NCBI GenBank assembly: GCA_965221655.1
Contig: OZ244906.1
Coordinates: 2,852,001 to 2,916,000 of the forward strand
DNA: 64,000 nt
Direction of reading: 5' to 3'
From: Bin107 sp965221655
Lineage (GTDB): Bacteria > UBA8248
Shown: piece by piece, positions 43,331-51,145 of the stretch
Position numbering within the stretch: position 1 is the first letter of the stretch
Layout of the letters: each line of letters opens with the position of its first letter
Translations under genes and position numbers: made by a program
Notes under the pieces: generated by a model
Seen by the model: the letters and a program-made list of their open reading frames with translations, nothing else
Databases searched by the model: none
What the model was told of the DNA's origin: nothing

Positions 43331-44119
43331 ATGTCTTTTCCCGTGGTTCAGGTGGATGCGTTCACCGATACGCCCTTCTCCGGCAATCCGGCCGCGGTGT
43401 GCATCCTGCCCGCTGAGGCCGACGCGCAGTGGATGCAGCGCGTGGCGGGGGAGATGAACCTCTCAGAGACCGCCTTCGTGACACGGCGCCAGGACGGCTA
43501 CGGCCTGCGCTGGTTCACCCCGTGGAGCGAAGTGGACCTTTGCGGCCACGCAACGCTGGCGAGTGCGCACGTTTTGTGGGAGGAGGGGCGCGTCGGGCCG
43601 GATGAGACGATTATCTTCCATACCAAAAGCGGGGTGTTGACCTGCGAGAGGGCAGAGGAGTGGATAGAGATGAACTTTCCGCTTACCCCCGAATCGCCCG
43701 CCGCCCCGCCGGAGGGTCTGGCGGAGGCGCTCGGCATCACCCCCCGCTACGTAGGCAAGAGCGAGTTCGACTTCCTGGTAGAGGCGGACTCCGAAGCTTT
43801 GGTACGCGGCCTCGCACCCGACTTTGGCCTGCTGGGGGCGCTCCCCATGCGTGGGTGCATCGTAACCGCGCGCGCAGAGGAATCTGCCTACGACTTCGTG
43901 TCGCGGTTTTTCGCCCCTGCCGTCGGCGTAAACGAGGACCCGGTTACGGGTTCGGCCCACTGCTGCCTGGGGCCGTTCTGGGCGCGGCGGCTGGGGAAAG
44001 ATGACCTCACGGGTCACCAGGCGTCCGCCAGGGGCGGCGTGGTGCGCGTGCGGATTCTGGGAAACCGCGTCGTCCTGGCCGGGAGGGCGGTTACGGTGAT
44101 GAAGGGGGATTTGCTGTAG
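43331..44119 (+). CDS. PhzF-family isomerase/epimerase
   Basis: A 262-residue two-lobed diaminopimelate-epimerase-like protein of the PhzF family. It has VVQVDAFTDTPFSGNPAAVC at the start, the catalytic glutamate in MNLSETAFV, GHATLASAHVL in the first lobe and GVNEDPVTGSAHCCLGPFW in the second. Members catalyse isomerisations, but most have no known substrate. It lies 24 bp after the MOSC gene, behind a GGGAGAAAAAGC ribosome site. Confidence 0.93.
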   Translation: MSFPVVQVDAFTDTPFSGNPAAVCILPAEADAQWMQRVAGEMNLSETAFVTRRQDGYGLRWFTPWSEVDLCGHATLASAHVLWEEGRVGPDETIIFHTKSGVLTCERAEEWIEMNFPLTPESPAAPPEGLAEALGITPRYVGKSEFDFLVEADSEALVRGLAPDFGLLGALPMRGCIVTARAEESAYDFVSRFFAPAVGVNEDPVTGSAHCCLGPFWARRLGKDDLTGHQASARGGVVRVRILGNRVVLAGRAVTVMKGDLL

Positions 44120-44215
44120 ACCGCTCCCCCGGGAGGGAGTGGCGCCCCCCTTTCTTGGTAGCATGAAAAATTTCGTCTTTTGGACATCGTTTCTTCATAC
44201 GCAAGGAGATGGTAG

Positions 44216-45415
44216 ATGACGGTTGCTTTCGATCCCCAGGCCGTGGGGGCGGAACGTCTGGAGAAGATTCCCTTCTCGGGCATCCGCAGGGTTTTCGATG
44301 CCGTGGCGAAACTCGAAGCCGAGGGGCGCGACGTCATTCACTGGCAAATCGGGCGCACGGATTTCGACACGCCCGAACACATCAAGCAGGGCGCCGCCGA
44401 ATCCCTCGCGCGCGGCGACGTGCACTACGCCCCCAGCACGGGGGTTCCCGCCCTGCGCAGGGGCATCGGCCACCGAACGGAAATCGACACCGGCGTGGAG
44501 GTGAACCCCGATACCCAGGTAATCGTCATGGCCGGGGCGAACGAGGGCATCATGGTCTCGATGCTGGCGTTGGTGAATCCGGGGGACGAAGTGATCGTCG
44601 CCCAGCCGAATTGGCACCACTACAAATCTTGCACCGCCCTTGCGGGTGGCGTGCCTGTGGAAGTGGAGACGAAGGAGGAGAACGACTTTGCCCTGCGTGC
44701 CGAGGATATCGAAGCGGCCCTGACGCCCCGAACCAAACTCGTCTGCCTCACCTCGCCGGGCAACCCCACGGGCTGCACGATTCCCGAGGAGGAACTCGCG
44801 AAAATCGCGGACCTGGCAGTGCGGCGCAACCTTCTCGTGATGAGCGACGAAATATACGCGCGCATCTACTACGGCGACGCTCCGTGTGCTCCGAGCATCT
44901 TCTCGCAACCCGGCATGGCCGAGCGGACGGTGATCATCAACGGTTTCTCGAAGTTTTACAGCATGGACGGCTGGCGGCTGGGCTGGACGGTGGCGAGCCC
45001 CGAGATTACGCGCCACCTGCTCAAGATTCGCCAGTACACCACCGTTTGCGTGAACACCTTTATTCAGCACGGCGCCGCGCGCGGGGTGCTTGAGGATCAG
45101 GCGCCCATGGAGGCGATGACGCGCGCGTTCGACGAGCGCCGCCGCGTGATATCCGAAGGCTTGCGCGCCATTGAGGGCGTTACGCTGGCCGAGCCCACGG
45201 GCGCGTTCTACGCGTTCCCGAACGTGAAGGCCTTTGGCGAAACCTCGGGGGAGGTGGCGGACTACCTGCTGAACGAACACGCCATCGCCACGGTGAACGG
45301 CGCCGTCTTCGGCGGCGAGGGGTACGTTCGCATCGCGTATTCGTGTTCGACCGAGGAGTGTGAGCGCGGGGTGGAGCGTCTGGCGAAGGCACTGGAGCAA
45401 CTTCGCAGGGGCTAG
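44216..45415 (+). CDS. Class I/II pyridoxal-phosphate aminotransferase
   Basis: A 399-residue fold-type I aminotransferase of the aspartate/aromatic group. IHWQIGRTDFDTP is the N-terminal substrate strand, TSPGNPTG contains the cofactor-binding Asn, and MSDEIYARIYY the Asp/Tyr pair. The Schiff-base lysine lies in INGFSKFYSMDGWRLGW, and the carboxylate-binding Arg in YVRIAYSCS. ATG 44216 follows AAGGAGATGG. It stands apart from the PhzF gene by 96 bp. Substrate unknown. Confidence 0.93.
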   Translation: MTVAFDPQAVGAERLEKIPFSGIRRVFDAVAKLEAEGRDVIHWQIGRTDFDTPEHIKQGAAESLARGDVHYAPSTGVPALRRGIGHRTEIDTGVEVNPDTQVIVMAGANEGIMVSMLALVNPGDEVIVAQPNWHHYKSCTALAGGVPVEVETKEENDFALRAEDIEAALTPRTKLVCLTSPGNPTGCTIPEEELAKIADLAVRRNLLVMSDEIYARIYYGDAPCAPSIFSQPGMAERTVIINGFSKFYSMDGWRLGWTVASPEITRHLLKIRQYTTVCVNTFIQHGAARGVLEDQAPMEAMTRAFDERRRVISEGLRAIEGVTLAEPTGAFYAFPNVKAFGETSGEVADYLLNEHAIATVNGAVFGGEGYVRIAYSCSTEECERGVERLAKALEQLRRG

Positions 45416-45477
45416 GAGGCCGGGCCTTCGCGCGCGCGGTGCGCATTCTCTCGTGCGGTTGGCGGGGGAGTGGTGCG

Positions 45478-45828
45478 TCAGAGTCTTCCGTAGTCGTCTT
45501 CCAGGCGTTCGATGTCGTCCTCGCCGAAATAGACTCCCGTCTGCACCTCGATGAAGATGAAGGGCGCGTCGGCTGTGTTCTGAATCCGGTGCCACGCCCC
45601 TTGGGGGATGTCCATACTTTGGCCTGCTGAGAGGGAGATTGTCTCGCCTTCTCTGGTGACGAGGGCTTCGCCTGCTATGGCGTGCCAATGCTCGGTCCTG
45701 TGGGCGTGTCGTTGCAGGCTGAGGCGGCCGCCTGGCTCAACGACGACGCGCTTGACCTTGTGGTCGGGCGCATCAGCCAGCACGGTGTAGTGCCCCCAGG
45801 GTTTTCGTTGGCTGTCGTGTTCGGGCAT
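45478..45828 (-). CDS. Cupin protein (mannose-6-phosphate isomerase type II-like)
   Basis: A 116-residue single cupin that matches the isomerase domain of bifunctional mannose-1-P guanylyltransferase/mannose-6-P isomerases. It shows RPWG-like KPWGHYTVL, the metal-binding SLQRHAHRTEHWHAIAGEALV and IPQGAWHRIQNTADAPFIFIEVQTGVYFGEDDIERLEDDYGR. As a stand-alone domain it probably interconverts mannose- and fructose-6-phosphate or a related sugar. The ATG at 45828 follows GAGGGG. Confidence 0.9.
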   Translation of the reverse strand: MPEHDSQRKPWGHYTVLADAPDHKVKRVVVEPGGRLSLQRHAHRTEHWHAIAGEALVTREGETISLSAGQSMDIPQGAWHRIQNTADAPFIFIEVQTGVYFGEDDIERLEDDYGRL

Positions 45829-45842
45829 CGGGCCCCTCGAGG

Positions 45843-45872
45843 AAGACGGCGCCGTTTGCGGGGCGCCGTCTT
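45843..45872 (-). terminator. Hairpin terminator after cbtB
   Basis: A perfect 11-bp stem, AAGACGGCGCC / GGCGCCGTCTT, with an 8-nt loop lies 25 bp past the cbtB stop. On the minus strand it is followed by CCTC rather than T, so termination may be partial; on the plus strand TTT follows. Confidence 0.5.
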
Positions 45873-45896
45873 TCGCCGTGCTGTCGATGCTGGCCG

Positions 45897-46094
45897 CTAG
45901 TGACAGGGGAAGGCGAAGGCGTGTCGGGTGTCGTGAGCGGCGTCGTGAAGAAGCTGCGGCTGCGCGAAGCCCACTCCGTAGAGGATGAAGACACCGAGAA
46001 CGATTGCCAACAGAGCCGGCGCGACGGCCTCCATGTGCCCTGTTCGTCCACCGGTTGCGGCCCGTTGCTTCATTGCGCTCTCGTGTGTAGCCAT
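45897..46094 (-). CDS. cbtB: CbtB-type cobalt transporter subunit
   Basis: A 65-residue protein with one membrane segment (about residues 26-45), ending in the family's invariant tail HDAAHDTRHAFAFPCH with several histidines and a cysteine for metal. CbtB normally works with the multi-TM CbtA as a B12-regulated cobalt importer. No cbtA neighbour exists here, and the 85-bp upstream region is too short for a cobalamin riboswitch. The ATG at 46094 follows GGAGGGAG. Confidence 0.88.
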   Translation of the reverse strand: MATHESAMKQRAATGGRTGHMEAVAPALLAIVLGVFILYGVGFAQPQLLHDAAHDTRHAFAFPCH

Positions 46095-46179
46095 CGACTC
46101 CCTCCTTTGCGTTTCTCTCGAAACTCCCCGCGTACCGGAACAATACTACCATATGTTTCAAATTGCCGACTGATTCGTC

Positions 46180-46956
46180 CTAGTTGTCGACGATGGCCAC
46201 CGCCCGGCACCATGCGCCGCTCGCGCGCTCTATCTTGACGGGCAGCATGGAGACGGTAAAGCCGAACTCGGGAATCTTGTCGAGGTTCGTGAGCTTCTCC
46301 GCGTGAATGTATTCCTTCCTGCGGCCCAGGAAATGGCTGCCGAAGAAGTCTTTTGTGTTTCCCCCGCGTCTGAGTTCGGTCATCTTCGAGACGGGGATGT
46401 CGAAGCCCCATGCGTCGATGCCCATCACCTTGATTCCCTGATCGACGAGCCATTCCGTGGCGTCCACGCTCATGCCCGGGTGGGTCTGCTCGAAGTCGGG
46501 CGCGTAGAGGTACTTCGTCGTGTGGTCGGTGCGAATGAGTACGATGTCCATCGGCTTGAGGGCGTAGCCTTTCTCTTTGAGGGAGGCGACCCGCTGCTTC
46601 GTCTCCTCGACCGTGATGTTGTGTCCGCGCTCGACGTCGTGGAAATCCAGAACGACGCCGTCGCCCACGCACCATTCGAGAGGTACCAAGTCTATCGTCT
46701 TGGCGGGCTGGCCCTCACACTCGGGGCCGTAGTGGTAGGGCGAGTCGAGGTGCGTGCCGCTGTGCGTGCTGATGGAGGTGATGTTCTCCGTCGCACAGTG
46801 CATCTGGTCGGGAAAATAGCCGGTGTCGGGAAACCCGTAGGACTTCGCGCGCATCCGCCCGAGTTCGACATGATTCACGTAGTGGATGACGGCCGGGTTG
46901 TTTTCCATCGGCGCGTTCTGAAGCGGAATGCTCAAATCGACGATTCTACGGGCCAT
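46180..46956 (-). CDS. Cyclase-family (kynurenine formamidase-like) hydrolase
   Basis: A 258-residue metal-dependent hydrolase of the cyclase/KynB superfamily. The metal-binding motif STHSGTHLDSPYHYG (HxGTHxDxPxH) is complete, and the IVLIRTDHTTKYL, GIDAWGFD and HAEKLTNLDKIPEFGF blocks match the family. Members open amides or lactones of aromatic or polyol substrates. It is 25 bp downstream of the carboxymuconolactone-decarboxylase-like gene in the same operon, so an aromatic or ring-cleavage substrate is plausible. Confidence 0.92.
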   Translation of the reverse strand: MARRIVDLSIPLQNAPMENNPAVIHYVNHVELGRMRAKSYGFPDTGYFPDQMHCATENITSISTHSGTHLDSPYHYGPECEGQPAKTIDLVPLEWCVGDGVVLDFHDVERGHNITVEETKQRVASLKEKGYALKPMDIVLIRTDHTTKYLYAPDFEQTHPGMSVDATEWLVDQGIKVMGIDAWGFDIPVSKMTELRRGGNTKDFFGSHFLGRRKEYIHAEKLTNLDKIPEFGFTVSMLPVKIERASGAWCRAVAIVDN

Positions 46957-46981
46957 TGCAGGATGCTCCTCGTGGCTCGGG

Positions 46982-47464
46982 TCAGGGCTTGCGCGTTGCG
47001 CGCCGTTTCGGTTTCGTGGGCGGGGCTTCGTCCACCTTGAGGCCCGGCGGCGGGGCAGCGGCCTTCTCTCCGCGTTTCAATTGGGGAAAGACGTCGTTCG
47101 CGGCGATGCGCGCCGCTTGCAGCATGTAGGGCATCCCGCAATAGATGGCCATCTGGATGATGACCTCCATGATTTCGCGCTTCGTCGCTCCGCAGTTCCA
47201 GGCGGCCTGCACGTGGGTGCGCAGTTGCGGATGCGCGTTGGCCATGACGCACGCGGCCACGGCGCACAGTTCGCGCGTCTTCTGGGGCAGGACGCCTCTG
47301 TCGTAGAGCCCGCCGTAGCAGAAGTTCATGAACAACTCCATGAACTCCTCGTCCGCCCACTCGGCCATGTCGTGGCCGATGCGCTCGGTGAACTCTTTCG
47401 TCCAAAGCGCCGTGCCGCGCTTAAGCGCCCTGGCGGGAATCTTGGGTTTTCGTTTGGGAGGCAT
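46982..47464 (-). CDS. Carboxymuconolactone decarboxylase-family protein
   Basis: A 160-residue all-helical CMD/AhpD-like protein. Helices include EFMELFMNFCYGGLYDRGVL, KTRELCAVAACVMAN and the core HVQAAWNCGATKREIMEVIIQMAIYCGMPYML. The CxxC pair of AhpD is absent, which favours a decarboxylase-like rather than peroxidase role. Long basic termini (MPPKRKPK; KPKRRATRKP) are unusual. First gene of the operon with the cyclase; ATG 47464. Confidence 0.9.
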   Translation of the reverse strand: MPPKRKPKIPARALKRGTALWTKEFTERIGHDMAEWADEEFMELFMNFCYGGLYDRGVLPQKTRELCAVAACVMANAHPQLRTHVQAAWNCGATKREIMEVIIQMAIYCGMPYMLQAARIAANDVFPQLKRGEKAAAPPPGLKVDEAPPTKPKRRATRKP

Positions 47465-47703
47465 TGGTTCTCCTTGCTTGGATTACGCACCCGAAAGGGC
47501 TTGGTAGAGACGGTTTTGGGAGCGGATTGGCACCCTTGCTAACACGCACAACTCCGCGGTGTCAAACCGAAGCGGGGTGGGCGTTTTTAACTTTCGGGTA
47601 ATCGGCCGGAAACAAGCGCGAAACACTTTTTGCCTGAAAATCGAGAGAACGCTCGGTGAGCGGCAAAGGTACGTATTCGACAAAACACATCGGAGGAAAA
47701 GGT

Positions 47704-49095
47704 ATGAAAAGAAGAGGTTTGTTGGTTGCGGCGGGGCTTGTGTTCGCCGCGGGAGTTTTGTCCTTCGCCGCCGAGGGGTGGGCGCAGGACGTGAAGGCGA
47801 TGGCGAAGAGCCTCGCGGACCTCAGGGTCGCAGCGGACACCGTCTGGGTGATGGTCGCGGGCTTTTTGGTGTTCTGGATGCACGCGGGCTTCGCCATGCT
47901 CGAGTCCGGCCTTTGCCGGGCGAAGAACACGGTCGCCATTCTCTACAAGAACTTTGGCGTTGTCGCCGTCTCCTCGCTCGCGTTTTGGGTGCTGGGCTTC
48001 GCGCTCATGTTCGGAGACGGCAGCTCGATGTTCGGAACGAACGGTTTTTTCCTGTCGGGAGCGGACAACAGCCCGGCCACGGGCGACGCATACGCGGGCG
48101 TTTTCTCCGCACTGAACTGGACGGGCGTGCCGCTCTACGCGAAGTTCTTTTTTCAACTCGTCTTCGCGGCGACTGCGGCCACCATCGTCTCGGGCTGCGT
48201 GGCCGAGCGAATCAGATTCTCCTCGTTCATGATTTTCAGCTTCGTACTCGTCGCCTTCATCTACCCTGTCCAGGGACACTGGATTTGGGGTGGAGGCTGG
48301 CTCGGGAGCATGGGTTTTCTGGATTTCGCGGGCTCGACCGTGGTCCACTCCGTAGGTGGCTGGGCGGGCCTGGCGGGCATCATTGTGCTTGGACCCCGCA
48401 TCGGGAAATACGCTTCCGACGGGCGCATGCAGCCAATGCCCGGCCACAACATGCCGCTTGTGACCCTGGGCGGGTTCGTTCTGTGGCTTGGTTGGTTTGG
48501 TTTCAACCCGGGTAGCACTATGGCTGCCGACCCCGGGGCCATCGCACGTATCGCGGTGACGACAAACCTCGCCGCCTCGGCGGGCGTCGTGGCTTCTAGC
48601 CTCACCTCACGCACCCTGTTCGGCAAAGCGGACCTTTCGATGAGCGTAAACGGCGCGCTCGCGGGTCTGGTGGCCATCACTGCACCCTGTGCGAACGTCA
48701 CGCCGCTGGGGGCGGTCGTCATCGGCTTGATCGCGGGCGTCATCGTCTGCCTTTCGATCCCGTTTCTTGACAAGGTCAAGATAGACGACCCGGTGGGTGC
48801 CGTTTCCGTGCACCTGGTGTGCGGAGCCTTCGGCACGCTCGCCCTCGGTCTGTTCGCGGCCCCTTCGGTCGATCCGGGCGTCGTGGGTCTGTTCTACGGA
48901 GGGGGAGCGGGGCTCCTCGTCAAGCAGCTCGTGGGCGTCGTGGCGGTGGGAGCGTTCACCTTCGTGCTCTCCCTCGTACTGTGGTACGTGGTGCGTGCCG
49001 CTCTCGGCCTGCGCGTTTCCGCAGAGGACGAATCGGCGGGTCTGGACATCTCCGAGCACGGCATGGAGGCCTACGCAAGCGAGCGTCTGGCCTAG
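47704..49095 (+). CDS. amtB: Ammonium transporter
   Basis: A 463-residue ammonium channel with a cleavable-looking signal peptide (about residues 1-28) before eleven TM segments. The conduction histidines are present in STVVHSVGGWAGL and GAVSVHLVCGAFGTLALGLF, as are the FFFQLVFAATAATIVSGCVAER and GGFVLWLGWFGFNPGS family blocks. It starts at ATG 47704 behind GGAGGAAAAGG. It is followed by the P-II gene, the usual amtB-glnK arrangement, in which uridylylation of the P-II protein gates transport. Confidence 0.97.
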   Translation: MKRRGLLVAAGLVFAAGVLSFAAEGWAQDVKAMAKSLADLRVAADTVWVMVAGFLVFWMHAGFAMLESGLCRAKNTVAILYKNFGVVAVSSLAFWVLGFALMFGDGSSMFGTNGFFLSGADNSPATGDAYAGVFSALNWTGVPLYAKFFFQLVFAATAATIVSGCVAERIRFSSFMIFSFVLVAFIYPVQGHWIWGGGWLGSMGFLDFAGSTVVHSVGGWAGLAGIIVLGPRIGKYASDGRMQPMPGHNMPLVTLGGFVLWLGWFGFNPGSTMAADPGAIARIAVTTNLAASAGVVASSLTSRTLFGKADLSMSVNGALAGLVAITAPCANVTPLGAVVIGLIAGVIVCLSIPFLDKVKIDDPVGAVSVHLVCGAFGTLALGLFAAPSVDPGVVGLFYGGGAGLLVKQLVGVVAVGAFTFVLSLVLWYVVRAALGLRVSAEDESAGLDISEHGMEAYASERLA

Positions 49096-49148
49096 TAGAG
49101 GAACTTCGGGCGGATGCGTACGTCCGCCCTCTTTGAGGGGAGTAAAAA

Positions 49149-49487
49149 ATGCGTTTGGTTACGGCGATCATCAAGCCATTCAAGCTGGAAAGCGTAAAGG
49201 AAGCATTGGGAGAGGCCGGCGTGGCGGGCATGACGGTAAGCGAGGTCAAGGGTTTCGGTCGACAGAGGGGCCACACCGAGCTCTACCGGGGCAGTGAGTA
49301 CGTGGTCGATTTTCTGCCGAAGATCAAGGTGGAAGTTCTTACCCAGGATGCGAACGCCGCTGCCGTCGTTGAAGCGATCAGCGAGGCTGCGCATTCAGGG
49401 CAGATAGGAGACGGCAAAATATTCGTTTGCGCCGTGGAGGATTGTGTGCGGATTCGCACAGGCGATAGGGGCGACGCCGCCATCTGA
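49149..49487 (+). CDS. glnK: Nitrogen regulatory protein P-II
   Basis: A 112-residue P-II trimer subunit sensing 2-oxoglutarate and ATP/ADP. It has the N-terminal MRLVTAIIKPFKLESVKEAL, the T-loop RGSEYVVDFLPK with the uridylylation site Tyr51, and the ATP-binding TGRIGDGKIFV-like GQIGDGKIFVCAVEDCVRIRTG. Its location 53 bp after amtB argues for GlnK rather than GlnB. The name is by context; the sequence alone does not separate them. Confidence 0.95.
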   Translation: MRLVTAIIKPFKLESVKEALGEAGVAGMTVSEVKGFGRQRGHTELYRGSEYVVDFLPKIKVEVLTQDANAAAVVEAISEAAHSGQIGDGKIFVCAVEDCVRIRTGDRGDAAI

Positions 49488-49614
49488 GGGAGTCGTCCGC
49501 TTCACTGCAAGAGAGTTCGGGGCCGGGGGCGCGCCTCGTTGATGCCGGAACTCGCGCCTCCCTTGACGGGGCGCGTTTCCCGGACCCATTTGGAGTTCCG
49601 AAAGGAGAAAGTGC

Positions 49615-50898
49615 ATGTTCGGAAAGTGTGTGTTTGCAACGCTGGTGCAAAGAAGTCCCATGCGGTTCGTTTCTGCCCTTGCGCTCGCCGCCGCGCTCAT
49701 GGTGCCGGGAGGCGCTTCGGCCCAGTCGATGACGCAGCAGATGCAGCAGAAGATCGAAGCCCTGGAGAAGCAAATCGAGGCGCTTAAAACCCAGATGAAG
49801 TCGATCTCCGAGGAGCAAAAAACGCAGAAAGAAGTAGTCCGGCAAACGAGGGTGGACGTGAAGAAGTCGCTCGACTTGCTTCCGAAAGTTGAAATCTCGG
49901 GTGCGGCAACCGGCATGTTGCAAGGCACGTCGGGCGTCGACAAAGAAGCGGGCGGAAACGAGGGCTTCTCGGTCGGCCTGTTCGACTTGGCCTTCACCCA
50001 CGAGCCGGCGAAAAATCTCACCTTGCAACTCGTTCTGGAGGGTATCGCGGGCGACGGTCCGGATGCACGGTTTGGGACTTTTTCGGGTTTGAACTCGAAC
50101 GCGGGCGACACCGGGGACGAACTGACGGTGCTCGAGGCGACGCTGGAGGCGACCTTCGGCGCCCTTACCCTCACGGCGGGAAAAATCGACCTAACGAACT
50201 ACATCGACGGCAACAACGTGGCGGGAGATTCCGCCTCGCAATTCGTGACGGGGGCGTTTTCGAACAACGCGGTTCTGAGTGCTCCGGACAACGCTGCGGG
50301 TGCGCGTGCGCGCCTGGACTTGCCCAAGGGTTTCTACGTCGAAAGCGGCTTCATGGATCAGGACGCAGACGGCAGCGGCTCCACGAACGACAAGCTGTTC
50401 GACCATATCTTCTCCATGGTGGAGGTGGGTTACGGCGGCAAGGCGTTCGGCAGGGAGGGCAACTATCGGCTGTGGGGTTTCGCGGACGGCAACGGACTTG
50501 AGATGAAGGGCGACGAGCAGGAGCGGTATACGGCCTATGGATACGGGGTCAGCATCGACCAGGAACTGACTCCGGGGTTGTCGATGTTCCTGCGTCTGGG
50601 TTTTCGCGATTCGGACAACCTGAGTTACGACACCGAGTCCGCGTGGAGTGCGGGCTTCCAGATGGGGATTCCGGGGCGTCCGAGCGACGCGGCGGGTCTG
50701 GCTTTTGGCGCTATAAAACCGATAGCCAAAGGCAACGCGAAGAAAAAGGACGAGGAGACGTTCGAAGCATATTATCGCTGGCACTTTGCGGAAAACGTCC
50801 ACCTGAGTCCCATCCTGCAATTCGTCAAAAATCCCGAGGGGAATCCCGAAGCGGATGATTTGGTGGTCCTCGGAGCGCGGTTTCAAGTCGATTTCTAG
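49615..50898 (+). CDS. Outer-membrane porin-like beta-barrel protein (OprB/OprO-like)
   Basis: A 427-residue secreted protein. A signal peptide (to about residue 37, GGASAQ) is followed by a coiled coil (about 38-85, IEALEKQIEALKTQM) and a beta-barrel of alternating strands that ends in an aromatic residue (GARFQVDF), the outer-membrane insertion signal. The ALTLTAGKIDLTNYID stretch and the loops resemble carbohydrate-selective or phosphate-type porins; the coiled coil may trimerise it or anchor it to peptidoglycan. The ATG at 49615 follows AAAGGAGAAAG; an internal ATG at 49660 would give a more compact signal peptide. It may belong with the nitrogen genes upstream. Confidence 0.8.
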   Translation: MFGKCVFATLVQRSPMRFVSALALAAALMVPGGASAQSMTQQMQQKIEALEKQIEALKTQMKSISEEQKTQKEVVRQTRVDVKKSLDLLPKVEISGAATGMLQGTSGVDKEAGGNEGFSVGLFDLAFTHEPAKNLTLQLVLEGIAGDGPDARFGTFSGLNSNAGDTGDELTVLEATLEATFGALTLTAGKIDLTNYIDGNNVAGDSASQFVTGAFSNNAVLSAPDNAAGARARLDLPKGFYVESGFMDQDADGSGSTNDKLFDHIFSMVEVGYGGKAFGREGNYRLWGFADGNGLEMKGDEQERYTAYGYGVSIDQELTPGLSMFLRLGFRDSDNLSYDTESAWSAGFQMGIPGRPSDAAGLAFGAIKPIAKGNAKKKDEETFEAYYRWHFAENVHLSPILQFVKNPEGNPEADDLVVLGARFQVDF

Positions 50899-50917
50899 GT
50901 AGCGAACTCTCTCGTGC

Positions 50918-50946
50918 CCGGCCCCGGAGACGGGGCCGGTTTTTTT
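50918..50946 (+). terminator. Rho-independent terminator after the porin gene
   Basis: A perfect 9-bp stem CCGGCCCCG / CGGGGCCGG, tetraloop GAGA, and seven T. Ends the amtB-glnK-porin stretch 20 bp after the porin stop. Confidence 0.95.
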
Positions 50947-51035
50947 ATGTGACTCCCCGCGAAGACGCTTTCTCCCGACAACCTCCAGGATGATTCGAAC
51001 AACTATCTATATTCCCGCACGTTAGGGTAGCGTTT

Positions 51036-51059
51036 ATTTTTTAGGTATGGCTAAAAAAT
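51036..51059. promoter_or_regulatory. AT-rich palindrome upstream of the cytochrome promoter (candidate operator)
   Basis: Inverted repeat ATTTTTTAG / CTAAAAAAT with a 6-bp spacer lies 14 bp upstream of the -35 box. A 9-bp perfect A/T palindrome is striking in this GC-rich DNA and has no stem-loop terminator character on the plus strand. The regulator is unknown. Confidence 0.55.
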
Positions 51060-51073
51060 TATCGGGTGCTAGC

Positions 51074-51103
51074 TTGACTTTTCTTTTGGCGCAGCCATAA
51101 AAT
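51074..51103 (+). promoter_or_regulatory. Sigma70-type promoter of the cytochrome-phnDCE operon
   Basis: TTGACT and TAAAAT are separated by 18 bp, within an AT-rich island. The -10 lies 42 bp before the cytochrome ATG. It is the best promoter match in the window. Confidence 0.7.
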
Positions 51104-51145
51104 TTGTTGTCTGAGGTTTTTTGCCGCAAAACGGAGAGAGAAACC

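Noticed and set aside
46095..46179. Cobalamin riboswitch before cbtB
   Set aside because: Only 85 bp are available and no B12-box-like sequence was seen.
47527..47540. Sigma54-like motif TTGGCACCCTTGCT before amtB
   Set aside because: The GG and GC elements are 7 bases apart instead of the required 10.
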